This document shows, one piece after another, positions 17,647 through 25,815 of a stretch of 64,000 nucleotides of DNA. Origin of the DNA: Pseudomonadota bacterium (lineage in GTDB: Bacteria > Pseudomonadota > Gammaproteobacteria > Steroidobacterales > Steroidobacteraceae); contig JAFEDT010000011.1 in NCBI GenBank assembly GCA_018241445.1, forward strand, positions 124,001 through 188,000. The letters are read 5' to 3'. Under the pieces are notes generated by a model. That model saw only the letters and a program-made list of their open reading frames with translations. It did no database searches and was not told where the DNA came from. The position numbers and the translations under genes are program-made. Every line of letters begins with the position of its first letter. Positions within the stretch are counted from its first letter, which is position 1.

Positions 17647-18678
17647 ATGAGCGACTCGCAGGGACCCGCGCCCGCATCAACTTCGATCGGCGACCGCGAT
17701 CTGGTCTTTGAGGTCGCGCCGGACGTGGATGCGGAGCACGCTGAGCGAGCGCGGACGCTCCTCGCAAGCTGGCGCCTGCCCGAAGGGCGCGGCCCCATAG
17801 GAATCGGCTGCCTCGCGGGCGGTGCAAACAACATCAATTTTGTTGTCACCCGCAATGGCATGCGCTACGTCCTGAAGATGCGATCCGCCCACGGCGCGAA
17901 GCTCACGACGGGCCTCACGGCGGCCGTCAACGCTCAAGAACAGGCCGCGGCGGTGGGGGCAGCGCCCAGAGTGCTCGCGAGCAACCCGGGCGGTGATTTC
18001 CTCAGTGAGTTCCTCGTCGGTACGACCCTACGGCCCGAGGTATTGCGAACGACGGACTGCCTGCCGCAGATCGCGCAGGTCCTCAAGACGATCCATCAAC
18101 TGCCTCCACTCGAGCGCCGTTTCGACATCTTCGAGGACGTGCGGGTGTTCACGGCGGAGGTCTGCGGGCTCGGGGGACGGATGCCTGACTACTTCGAATC
18201 ATTGCAGCGGGTTGCAGCGCGATTTCATGCCGCGCTCGAACAGTCCGGAGCGCCCACGAGCTTTCTGCACGGCGACCTGGTGCCTCAGAATATGCTCTTG
18301 ACGAGTGAGGGCGTTCGGCTCGTCGATTTCGACTACTGCGGGACAGGCATGACGGCGGCGGATCTTGCTATCGTCGCCGCGCAGGCCGAGCTCAACTCTG
18401 AGCAGACCGAGCGGTTACTGCGGCTCTACGATTCCGGCATCGACGCAGGACAGCGCGCCAGGATTCTCGGAATCCAGTTTATCAACACGCTGCGCGAGAT
18501 CTCCTGGGCCTGCGCCGCGGAGAGAAAGGTCGCCGAGAGCACGACCCTGTTCGGCGACTGGAGCTACGAGTATCACGCCCGGATCAACCACGAGCTCGCA
18601 CAGCGTATCCTGAGCGTTCATTCAGTCGATGAGCTCGAGCGCGACATGAGAACCGTACGGCCGGGAGCGCTGTTCTAG
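17647..18678 (+). CDS. Choline/ethanolamine kinase-like (APH-fold) phosphotransferase
   Basis: ATP-dependent phosphorylation of a small hydroxyl (often amino-alcohol) substrate. The 343-aa protein has the nucleotide-loop region (GGANNINFVVTRNGMRYVLKMR, Lys near 77). The Brenner motif HGDLVPQN carries H208 and D210, and the metal-binding segment LVDFDYCGTG follows at about 225. The ATG at 17647 was chosen; longer frames start inside the oxidase gene. Hydroxylysine kinase and choline kinase belong to this fold. Being in an operon with class III PLP enzymes recalls kinase/phospholyase pairs; this is inference. Confidence 0.82.
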   Translation: MSDSQGPAPASTSIGDRDLVFEVAPDVDAEHAERARTLLASWRLPEGRGPIGIGCLAGGANNINFVVTRNGMRYVLKMRSAHGAKLTTGLTAAVNAQEQAAAVGAAPRVLASNPGGDFLSEFLVGTTLRPEVLRTTDCLPQIAQVLKTIHQLPPLERRFDIFEDVRVFTAEVCGLGGRMPDYFESLQRVAARFHAALEQSGAPTSFLHGDLVPQNMLLTSEGVRLVDFDYCGTGMTAADLAIVAAQAELNSEQTERLLRLYDSGIDAGQRARILGIQFINTLREISWACAAERKVAESTTLFGDWSYEYHARINHELAQRILSVHSVDELERDMRTVRPGALF

Positions 18679-18693
18679 CGGCCTTCTTCCGCG

Positions 18694-19377
18694 TCACTCA
18701 TCGAGCAGCTTCATCAGGCGCGCCTTCAGCAGGGGGCGCAAGCGCGAGAAGGCAGGAATGCGGGTGCCTCCGCGGAACTCGAAGAACATCATGCCGTCCA
18801 TCTGGCTCGTAAAGATGGTCGCAAGCTCGGCGGCCCTGTCGCGGTCCAGGCCCGGCTTGTGCATGCGCAGCATCTCCGCGACGACATCGACGTATTCGGC
18901 GTAGTGCCCCTCGACGATCCGACCAACCGCTGGGTCGTGCGCGGCAAGGGCGAACGCTTGGAAGATGAAGCCGCAGACGTAGGGGTCAGAGACGGCCTCG
19001 AGCGTGTCATCGACGAGCAGCTCGAGCCTTCGCCGCGCCGTAAGTGAGCCGTTATGGAGCATTGCGCGGTAGCGTGCCGGATACAGTCCGACTAACGAGT
19101 CGATCGCCGCGAGCCGCAGGCTCTGATGCGTCGCGAAGTAGTGCTGCAGCGTGCTCAGCGTCAAGCCCGCTACCGCGGCGACCCGGCGGCTGGAGAACGC
19201 GGCATGACCGTCCTCTACAAAAACCGTCCGGGCGGCTTCGAGGATCAAGCGAACCCGGTCCTCACGCTGCCGCTGGCGAAGTTTGCCGGGTTCGCGCGGC
19301 TTGAAGCGTCGTGGCTGCGGCGCACGAAGCGAGCGGGATTTCCCAGGACGCGGGGCGGACTTCATGACTTGTGGCAC
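18694..19377 (-). CDS. TetR-family transcriptional regulator
   Basis: A 227-aa regulator on the opposite strand, convergent with the kinase gene. The helix-turn-helix lies at about residues 40-85 (DRVRLILEAARTVFVEDG, RRVAAVAGLTLSTLQHYFATHQSLRLA). The N-terminus is an unusually long basic tail (about 38 residues with many Arg/Lys/Pro). The C-terminal ligand domain includes SDPYVCGFIFQAFALAAHD. Its promoter region with two overlapping palindromes is shared with the divergent AraC gene, which suggests autoregulation and joint control. Confidence 0.87.
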   Translation of the reverse strand: MPQVMKSAPRPGKSRSLRAPQPRRFKPREPGKLRQRQREDRVRLILEAARTVFVEDGHAAFSSRRVAAVAGLTLSTLQHYFATHQSLRLAAIDSLVGLYPARYRAMLHNGSLTARRRLELLVDDTLEAVSDPYVCGFIFQAFALAAHDPAVGRIVEGHYAEYVDVVAEMLRMHKPGLDRDRAAELATIFTSQMDGMMFFEFRGGTRIPAFSRLRPLLKARLMKLLDE

Positions 19378-19498
19378 GGCGCGTGATCCCCAGCTGAGTC
19401 GCAGCTCACACTAAACATCATAACAATCAAAAGATTACCTGTCGCCCAGACTTTTCCGTGGCACCACTCGACAACTGCGGTGTGGTGATCGTACACTA

Positions 19499-19521
19499 GG
19501 TCACGTGACCGAAGTTCGGTC
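19499..19521. promoter_or_regulatory. Overlapping palindromes, likely regulator operator
   Basis: GGTCACGTGACC (19499-19510) is a perfect 12-bp palindrome. It overlaps GACCGAA-G-TTCGGTC (19507-19521), a 7-bp inverted repeat with a one-base centre. They lie between the divergent TetR and AraC genes, 43 bases before the AraC start. The second has the shape of many TetR-type operators. Which protein binds each is unknown. Confidence 0.55.
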
Positions 19522-19563
19522 AGACGACCGGCTCTTATGCGATTAACTCACCAGGGGCGCTGA

Positions 19564-20718
19564 ATGCAGCTTATACGGCCGGGATATCTCTGGGATCCAT
19601 TGACGCGCTGTCACGGCACGGCGGAGCTCTGGAACATCGTGCAGTTCGCGGCGGAGTCCAGGTTCGATGTCGAAGCGCGCCTCATCGGCGGGCCTGTATG
19701 CCGTGAGGCACTGAGCTCGAACGCGACGCTCATCTCGTTTGCGGATCAGCTGGCCGCGCAACGCGTCCTGGCATTGCCGTCACAGGACTGGGCGAGCCGG
19801 GCCGCGGCCCGCCTTCACCCTACGAGCTTCGGGCTCGCCGGACTTGGGCTGCTGTGCAGCGCTAGCGTCGAGGCTGCGCTGCGCTTCTGCGCGCGCTTCG
19901 CACGGCTCTTTGCCTTGAAGCATGTCTGGGATGTGCGGGTGGAATCAGAGATGGCAGTACTCGCGTTTCAGCCTGGATACGCTCTCGCGACACTTGGTGC
20001 AAGCGACTACGAGACGCACGAGCTCATCAAGGCACTGACCTTGCTACGAGATATCACCGCGGGGGGATTCGCACCGCGTGCCGTACATCTCGCCGGTGGC
20101 AGTACAGCGCGCACGATCTGCGAACTGTCGAATCTTTGTGGCTGCACGGTCGTACCCGATGCCACATCAAGTCGCATTGAGTTTGCTGCCGATATTCTTC
20201 GTACTCCGCTGCCCCAGCATGAACCCCGTACGCACGCCAGTTGCCTCGAGGCCTGCGAGAGCCAGCTGCGCCGCCTCACCAGCTTCAATCGAATCGCCGG
20301 TCGGGTGCGCGCAAAACTCGCAGCCACGCTGCATGCGATGCCGAGTATCGATGAGGTTGCGCGGTCGTTGTGTCTGTCCGCCCGCTCGCTTCGGCGTCGA
20401 CTAGACGCCGAAGGAACCTCCTTTCAGCTCCTGGCAGAGGAAGTGCGCAAGGAGGCGGCCGAGCGTCTGCTGGGAACCACCCGATTATCGACGGAGGCGA
20501 TTGCCGACGCGCTCGGCTACGGAGACGTCGCGAACTTCCGCCATGCCTTCAAGCGCTGGAAAGGCGAGACGCCGCGTCGCTACCGGGACCGGGCGCAGTC
20601 AAGCTCGGTGATCGAACTCGGTGCCGGTGCAGTCTCCCTCCGCGCCCCGAGGCCGAGACTGACTCACACGCTGAATGCTCACCCCTTGGCCCCACGCGCA
20701 GCAATGGGCGCGCCGTGA
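19564..20718 (+). CDS. AraC-family regulator (OruR/arabinose-binding-domain type)
   Basis: A 384-aa regulator with an N-terminal ligand/AraC-binding domain (about 1-230, RLHPTSFGLAGLGLLCSASVEAALRFCARF). A C-terminal double helix-turn-helix follows (about 255-345: PSIDEVARSLCLSARSLRRRL and STEAIADALGYGDVANFRHAFKRWKGETP). This layout is common for activators of catabolic genes. It is divergent from TetR and directly precedes the BKACE/SDR/aminotransferase operon (33 bases), which it likely activates. A C-terminal tail of about 35 residues after the HTH looks disordered. Confidence 0.87.
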   Translation: MQLIRPGYLWDPLTRCHGTAELWNIVQFAAESRFDVEARLIGGPVCREALSSNATLISFADQLAAQRVLALPSQDWASRAAARLHPTSFGLAGLGLLCSASVEAALRFCARFARLFALKHVWDVRVESEMAVLAFQPGYALATLGASDYETHELIKALTLLRDITAGGFAPRAVHLAGGSTARTICELSNLCGCTVVPDATSSRIEFAADILRTPLPQHEPRTHASCLEACESQLRRLTSFNRIAGRVRAKLAATLHAMPSIDEVARSLCLSARSLRRRLDAEGTSFQLLAEEVRKEAAERLLGTTRLSTEAIADALGYGDVANFRHAFKRWKGETPRRYRDRAQSSSVIELGAGAVSLRAPRPRLTHTLNAHPLAPRAAMGAP

Positions 20719-20751
20719 CGGCTATCGTCGATCAAACAGGAGTCTTGCGCG

Positions 20752-21783
20752 ATGTGTGACTGCAAAGTGAATTGGGACAAAATCCGGCGCGGCGTAGAGC
20801 GCGAGAAGGGCCGCATGATCTGGCGGCCTTACGGTGCGCCGCAGATCCTGAGCCTGGAGCGCTCCGCACTACATGACGCGCCGATTTCGGTGCCGTGGAA
20901 GATCCCCGAGAAGCTTGCCGTATCGGTCGCAATTACGGGCGCCTTCTTCCGACACGATCAAAACCCTAACCAGCCCCTGACATCAGATGCCATTACGCAA
21001 TCGGCACTCGCGGTGCTGGCAGCGGGGGCGAGTACGGTTCACATTCACGTGCGGGACGATGAGGGCTTCAATGTCGTCTCCCTCGAGCGCTTCCGGGCTG
21101 TCATCGAACCGCTGAAGCGGCAATACCCGGAGCTGGCAGTCGACGGCTGCCTGGTACCTGCCCTCGACGGGGAATGGGACGAGATGCGCAGAGTGCTCGA
21201 TGCCAGGCTCCTCGACGGTGCACCCGTCAATGCGACAGCGACCTACATCGGGGACTCGCTGTTCGCGAAACCCGCACCAATTTTGATGGAAAAGACCCGC
21301 CTGATCGTCGAGTCGGGAGCGGTACCCGAGATCGCCGTGTACACCGATGGCGACGTATCGAATGCCGACCGATTTCTGATCCGCAGCGGGCTCGTGAAGA
21401 CTCCCGCCGCATGGCTCGTATTGCCGGCGCTCCCCGGCTGCAGCCCCATGGACAACCCGCGGCAAATGATCGATGGCCTTACGCGAAGCGTCGCCGCCAT
21501 CCGCGACATCGACCCGAACGGAATGATCATGGTATGTGCGGCCGGTCGCGCCGCTCTCTACGTCGCGACGCTGGCGTCCGTCATGGGTCTGCACATCCGG
21601 ATCGGAATGGAGGACACCTACTGGCTATGGCCTCATCGCGACGATCGCATCCAGTCGAACGCCCAGGTCTTCGATCTCGCTGCGAAGTTGTCCACGGTTA
21701 TCGGCCGACCCATAGCAAGCCGCGCGGAGTACCGCCAGATGCTGGGCGCCCCGGCGGTAGCAGTGACCGGCGCCTCGGGCTGA
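20752..21783 (+). CDS. BKACE-family beta-keto acid cleavage enzyme (DUF849)
   Basis: Zn-dependent enzyme that, in characterised relatives, condenses a beta-keto acid with acetyl-CoA and splits it into acetoacetate and a new acyl-CoA. The 343-aa protein is a TIM barrel with the metal-binding motif HIHVRD (H97, H99) after AGASTVHI. It has the end-of-barrel region HIRIGMEDTYWLWP (about 284-297), which matches the family's RVGLED motif. There is an N-terminal extension of about 60 residues (with WRPYGAPQIL) before the core VSVAITGAFF. The specificity for the side chain is unknown. It is the first gene after the AraC regulator, followed by two HSD10-like SDRs. Confidence 0.87.
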   Translation: MCDCKVNWDKIRRGVEREKGRMIWRPYGAPQILSLERSALHDAPISVPWKIPEKLAVSVAITGAFFRHDQNPNQPLTSDAITQSALAVLAAGASTVHIHVRDDEGFNVVSLERFRAVIEPLKRQYPELAVDGCLVPALDGEWDEMRRVLDARLLDGAPVNATATYIGDSLFAKPAPILMEKTRLIVESGAVPEIAVYTDGDVSNADRFLIRSGLVKTPAAWLVLPALPGCSPMDNPRQMIDGLTRSVAAIRDIDPNGMIMVCAAGRAALYVATLASVMGLHIRIGMEDTYWLWPHRDDRIQSNAQVFDLAAKLSTVIGRPIASRAEYRQMLGAPAVAVTGASG

Positions 21784-21831
21784 CGGGCCTGCACGACTCG
21801 GGTCGCGCGACTGCTCTCGGAAAGCACGGCA

Positions 21832-22602
21832 ATGAATCCACGCAATCGCGTTGCAATGGTGACGGGCGGTGCCTCAGGTCTCGGCCGGGCCTGTGTCGAT
21901 CGGCTGCGGCGTGACGGGGCGATCGTCGCGGTGGTCGATCGGGCCCCCAAAGGCATAGAGCGGCTGACGTCCGACGGCGTCACCGCGTACCAATGTGAGA
22001 TCGCTGATCCCGCCGGGCTTGAGCTCGTCTTCAACGAAGTGCGGGAGCGTTTCGGCAGGGTTTCGATCCTGATCAACTGCGCTGGGATTGCGACGCCGGG
22101 CTCGGTCGTACGTCGCGGGGCTCCCATGCCGCTCGAGGAATTCCGGCAGGTGGTGGCCGTGAACCTCCTCGGGACCATCAACGCGATCCGCTGCGCTGCG
22201 GCGCAGATGATCGAGTCCCACGCCGCCGATCCGGCGGAATGCGAGCACGGCGTCATCATCAACACCTCCTCGATCGCGGCGACCGATGGTCAGGTGGGGC
22301 AGGCGGCGTACGCGGCCTCAAAAGGCGGCGTATCGGCGCTGGTGCTGCCTCTGGCGAGAGAACTCGGTGAGTACGGGATCCGCGTCAACGCCATCGCGCC
22401 CGGCGTGTTCGAAACGCCGATGACCTTGGCCTTGCCTCAGAAGTCGCGCGAGGTCGTGTTTGCCGCTGTCCCGCCGTTTCCAAAGCGCCCCGGGCGACCG
22501 GAGGAATTTGCCGATGCGGTGTCCTTCCTCGTCACGCAAGCTTTCATCAATGGTGCCGTGATCCGCCTCGATGGCGGGTTGCGCATGCCGGCGCGTTACT
22601 GA
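21832..22602 (+). CDS. HSD10-like short-chain dehydrogenase (3-hydroxyacyl-CoA dehydrogenase type 2)
   Basis: NAD(P)-dependent oxidation of a 3-hydroxyacyl-CoA or alcohol. The 256-aa SDR has VTGGASGLGRA (cofactor loop), INCAG, the catalytic Ser in INTSSIAA and YAASKGG (Tyr/Lys). The end LNG/AVIRLDGGLRM (here INGAVIRLDGGLRMPARY) is characteristic of type 2 hydroxyacyl-CoA dehydrogenases rather than general SDRs. It lies 10 bases before a paralogue with the same features, in the AraC-linked operon. Confidence 0.87.
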   Translation: MNPRNRVAMVTGGASGLGRACVDRLRRDGAIVAVVDRAPKGIERLTSDGVTAYQCEIADPAGLELVFNEVRERFGRVSILINCAGIATPGSVVRRGAPMPLEEFRQVVAVNLLGTINAIRCAAAQMIESHAADPAECEHGVIINTSSIAATDGQVGQAAYAASKGGVSALVLPLARELGEYGIRVNAIAPGVFETPMTLALPQKSREVVFAAVPPFPKRPGRPEEFADAVSFLVTQAFINGAVIRLDGGLRMPARY

Positions 22603-22612
22603 GGGTTAACCG

Positions 22613-23416
22613 ATGCAAGTCTGCGGTTCGCTGTGCGTCGTCACGGGCGCGGGATCTGGACTCGGGCGCGCGACTCTCGAGCATCTTGAGGCGCTCGGGG
22701 GCCGCGTTGCCGGTCTCGATCTGCGCGTCGAGGCGATCCGCACAGAAAGGTCTGCGGACCGTTACGTGCGTGCGGTCGATGTGACGTCGGGTCCTGATCT
22801 GGAGGCGGCGTTCGACGAGATCGAGCGAACCCTCGGGACTCCCCGCGTCCTCATCAATTGCGCGGGGGTTCTGGGCTCGGCCCGCGTGGCCAAGCGCGAT
22901 AGGGAAGGGCGGATCCGGCCGCGAGACCTCGCTGCGTTCGCGCGCGTCCTCGAGATCAATCTCATCGGTACCTTCAATGCCATCCGCTTGTTTGCAGCGC
23001 GGGCCTCGGTGGCACCAGCGCAGGCGCACGGGGAACGCGGAGTCATCGTGAGTACTTCGTCCATCGCTGCAGAGGAGGCGCTATCCGGCCAGACCGCCTA
23101 CGGAGCCTCGAAAGGCGCCGTCGCAGCCATGACGCTGCCGCTCGCACGGGAGCTCGGTCGCTTCGGGATTCGGGTGCTCGATATCAAGCCGGGAGTGTTC
23201 CGCACCGCTCTCTACGAGGATATCCCCGAAACGACCCGCGCGTCGCTGAATGAGGACATCCCGTTTCCGAGCAGGCCCGGGGAGCCTGCGGAGTTTGCTC
23301 GGCTGATCGAGCATCTGATTACGAACACTATGCTGAACGGGACCGGTGTACGCATCGATGGGGGCGCCCGGATGCGCGAGCCCCAGGTGCGGGCGGGCGA
23401 CCGTGGCGGCCGATGA
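22613..23416 (+). CDS. HSD10-like short-chain dehydrogenase, second copy
   Basis: A 267-aa SDR with VTGAGSGLGRA, INCAGVLG, VSTSSIAAEEA and YGASKGA, and the type-2 hydroxyacyl-CoA dehydrogenase ending LNGTGVRIDGGARM. The segment FPSRPGEPAEFARLIEHLI is the family's dimer region. It is clearly a paralogue of the preceding gene but diverged, so the two may act on different stereo-isomers or steps. ATG 22613 was chosen (10-base gap). A 161-base gap without a gene follows before the aminotransferase. Confidence 0.87.
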   Translation: MQVCGSLCVVTGAGSGLGRATLEHLEALGGRVAGLDLRVEAIRTERSADRYVRAVDVTSGPDLEAAFDEIERTLGTPRVLINCAGVLGSARVAKRDREGRIRPRDLAAFARVLEINLIGTFNAIRLFAARASVAPAQAHGERGVIVSTSSIAAEEALSGQTAYGASKGAVAAMTLPLARELGRFGIRVLDIKPGVFRTALYEDIPETTRASLNEDIPFPSRPGEPAEFARLIEHLITNTMLNGTGVRIDGGARMREPQVRAGDRGGR

Positions 23417-23577
23417 GCTGCAGATACTGCATTGTGCCGTGGCCGTTCCCCACAGTTCGCCGGCCACTTTCGACCTGTCGAGTGAGCGGACCCAATCAAT
23501 ACATTCCACTTGTGGCACTGCGGTGAGGGCGCACCGCGTTGAGCGCCTGGCTGTGACGTCCATGCGGGGACCCTGGG

Positions 23578-24930
23578 ATGCCGACCTGGCCATCTGAGCA
23601 CTGCGCGTCGAAGGCGCTCTACGATCGGGCATTGCGGGTGCTGCCCGGCGGCATAACACGCATCCAGCCGTGGCAGGATCCGTTCCCGGTCTATGCGTCG
23701 CACGGGGAGGGAGCCTACGTCGTCGACGTCGACGGTACCCGGCGGGTCGACTTCCTGAACAATTTCGCCTCGTTGATTCACGGTCACGCGCCACGTCTCG
23801 TCGTCGAAGCTGTGCAGAACCGGGTGGCGCGCGGGACGGCATTCACGCTGCCGACCCGCGAGGAGGTCGACCTCGCCGAAGCCATCTCGTCCCGGGCCGA
23901 GCGCCTGGAACAGCTGCGCTTCAGCAATTCCGGGTCCGAGGCCGTCATGTGCGCGATCAAGGCCGCTCGCGCGCTGACCGGCCGCCCGGCGATCGTCAAG
24001 TGCGAAGGGGCGTACCACGGCAGCTATGACTTCGCTGAAGTGAGCCTCGATTCGACGCCTTCCGACTGGGGTGCTGTGCCGGCCTCGATCGGATATTCAA
24101 AGGGAGTCCCCCGGGGCGTGCTGGCGGACGTGATCGTCGTACCGTTCAACGACCCGGCTGCCGCTGAGCGGATCATTCACGCAGAGCGCGAGCGGATCGC
24201 AGCCATCCTGATCGACGCGTCTCCGAGTTACATCGGGCTGATCGCCATCTCTCCGGAATTCGCAGCGACTGCGCGCCGGCTGGCCGACGAGATCGGTGCC
24301 CTTCTCATCCTCGACGAAGTCATCTCGTTTCGCGTTCATCATGGCGGTGCGCAGACGCTGCTCGGGATCCGACCAGATCTGACCGTGCTCGGCAAGATCA
24401 TCGGCGGGGGGTTTCCGGTTGGGGCTGTCGCAGGACCTGCCGAATACATGAAGGTCTTCGACCATCGAAAGGGCAAGCCGCTCCTGCCCTGGAGCGGCAC
24501 GTTCACGGCCAACCCGGTGACCATGACGGCAGGGAAGGTAACGCTGGACCTCCTCGACGCGGAGGCCATCGCCCGCATTAACGAGCTCGGCACACGACTG
24601 CGTCGCGATATCGCCAAAGTATTCGAGGAGTACGCCTGGCCCGGCCAGGTCACGGGTTTCGCCTCGATGTTCCGATTCCTCGGGCACCGTCGCCCTGTCA
24701 CCGACTATCGCAGTTGCTATCACGACAAGACGGAGTCGCTGCGTGTCGAAGGGCTTCAGGCCGCGCTGCTTCGCGAGGGATTTCACATCAGCGCCAAGGG
24801 TATGGGCTTCCTCTCGACGGCGATGGGCGAGAGCGAAATCGACGCGCTCGTGCAAGCGACGGCCCGCGTCGTCTCCCGAGCCGCATCCCCCAGTCCGCCC
24901 GACGCTACGACCCGTCGGCCTAACTCCTAG
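23578..24930 (+). CDS. Class III PLP enzyme (glutamate-1-semialdehyde aminomutase-like)
   Basis: PLP-dependent aminotransferase or aminomutase. The 450-aa protein has SNSGSEAVMCAIKAARALTG (phosphate cup), CEGAYHGSYD, LLILDEVISFR and the Schiff-base Lys at residue 273 in VLGKIIGGGFPVGA. All are typical of the GSA-aminomutase subgroup. It is not in a haem gene setting, so a catabolic amine role is more likely than HemL. It runs into surE with an 8-base gap. Together with the omega-aminotransferase at 15 kb the region has two class III enzymes. Confidence 0.88.
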   Translation: MPTWPSEHCASKALYDRALRVLPGGITRIQPWQDPFPVYASHGEGAYVVDVDGTRRVDFLNNFASLIHGHAPRLVVEAVQNRVARGTAFTLPTREEVDLAEAISSRAERLEQLRFSNSGSEAVMCAIKAARALTGRPAIVKCEGAYHGSYDFAEVSLDSTPSDWGAVPASIGYSKGVPRGVLADVIVVPFNDPAAAERIIHAERERIAAILIDASPSYIGLIAISPEFAATARRLADEIGALLILDEVISFRVHHGGAQTLLGIRPDLTVLGKIIGGGFPVGAVAGPAEYMKVFDHRKGKPLLPWSGTFTANPVTMTAGKVTLDLLDAEAIARINELGTRLRRDIAKVFEEYAWPGQVTGFASMFRFLGHRRPVTDYRSCYHDKTESLRVEGLQAALLREGFHISAKGMGFLSTAMGESEIDALVQATARVVSRAASPSPPDATTRRPNS

Positions 24931-24938
24931 GGAAAGCG

Positions 24939-25790
24939 ATGCGCGTCCTTCTGGCCAACGATGACGGAGTCGAAGCGCGCGGCCTGGCAGCCGCGCGTGA
25001 GGCGCTGATTGCCGCGGGCATCGGCGTCGTGACCGTGGCACCCGACCGCCCCCGCAGTGGCACCGCGCGCTCGGCGACCTTCCGGCGACCGGTGTCGATG
25101 CGCCCCCATGGAGGCACGGACGACAATCCCATCTTTGCTGCAACCGGCACTCCGACGGACGCCGTGCGGGTGGCACTGCTGTCTGGGCGTCTCGGTGCCG
25201 TCGATGCCGTGGTTTCCGGCATTAACGAGGGCGCCAACCTCGGTGACGACGCCACCTACTCGAGCACCCTCGGGGCCGCGATCGAGGGGGCGCTGCTCGG
25301 GTATCCGGCGATCTCCGCGTCCCAGCAGACCGTCGATGGTCGGTTTCGCCTCATCGATCTCACGGGATATGACTTTGCGGTCGGGGCCCGCGTCCTGGCA
25401 CATCTCGTCCGGCAACTCATCGACGGGCGTCACGAGATTCCCGGCCGCTCGGTGCTGAACCTGAACGCACCCGGAAAACCCGCGAAAGCGGTCAGGGTCG
25501 TGCATTTCGACGAACGCGACTGGTCTGTCGGGACCGTGCACGAGGTGACCGGCCCGACCGGAGAGGAGAGTGGCTGGATGATCTTCGGCACCCATCCGGA
25601 GCGCGACCCGGTGTTCCGCATGCAGATGGGCACCGATACCTGGGCGCTCTCGCAGGGCTACGCTGCCGTCACGCCACTGAACTTCAGGTGGGGAAATCGC
25701 AGCGCGCTCGGACGGCTCAATCAGTGGACGCAGCGCGCCGTCACCGCCGTCAATCGCGATCTGTTCGCGCACATCGACTCCTCGTCCTGA
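24939..25790 (+). CDS. SurE-like 5'/3'-nucleotidase / phosphatase
   Basis: Metal-dependent phosphomonoesterase. The 283-aa protein begins MRVLLANDDGVEARG with the conserved Asp pair (D8, D9), followed by VAPDRPRSGTARSATF (active Ser) and VSGINEGANLGDDATYSST (conserved Asn). It is longer than standard SurE (about 250 aa). SurE normally sits with pcm/rpoS; here it is inside a catabolic operon between an aminotransferase and an aldehyde dehydrogenase. A role in dephosphorylating a pathway intermediate is therefore plausible. The kinase at 17.6 kb may be its functional counterpart. Confidence 0.87.
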   Translation: MRVLLANDDGVEARGLAAAREALIAAGIGVVTVAPDRPRSGTARSATFRRPVSMRPHGGTDDNPIFAATGTPTDAVRVALLSGRLGAVDAVVSGINEGANLGDDATYSSTLGAAIEGALLGYPAISASQQTVDGRFRLIDLTGYDFAVGARVLAHLVRQLIDGRHEIPGRSVLNLNAPGKPAKAVRVVHFDERDWSVGTVHEVTGPTGEESGWMIFGTHPERDPVFRMQMGTDTWALSQGYAAVTPLNFRWGNRSALGRLNQWTQRAVTAVNRDLFAHIDSSS

Positions 25791-25815
25791 CGACTCGCCC
25801 GGAGCTCACTCACCG

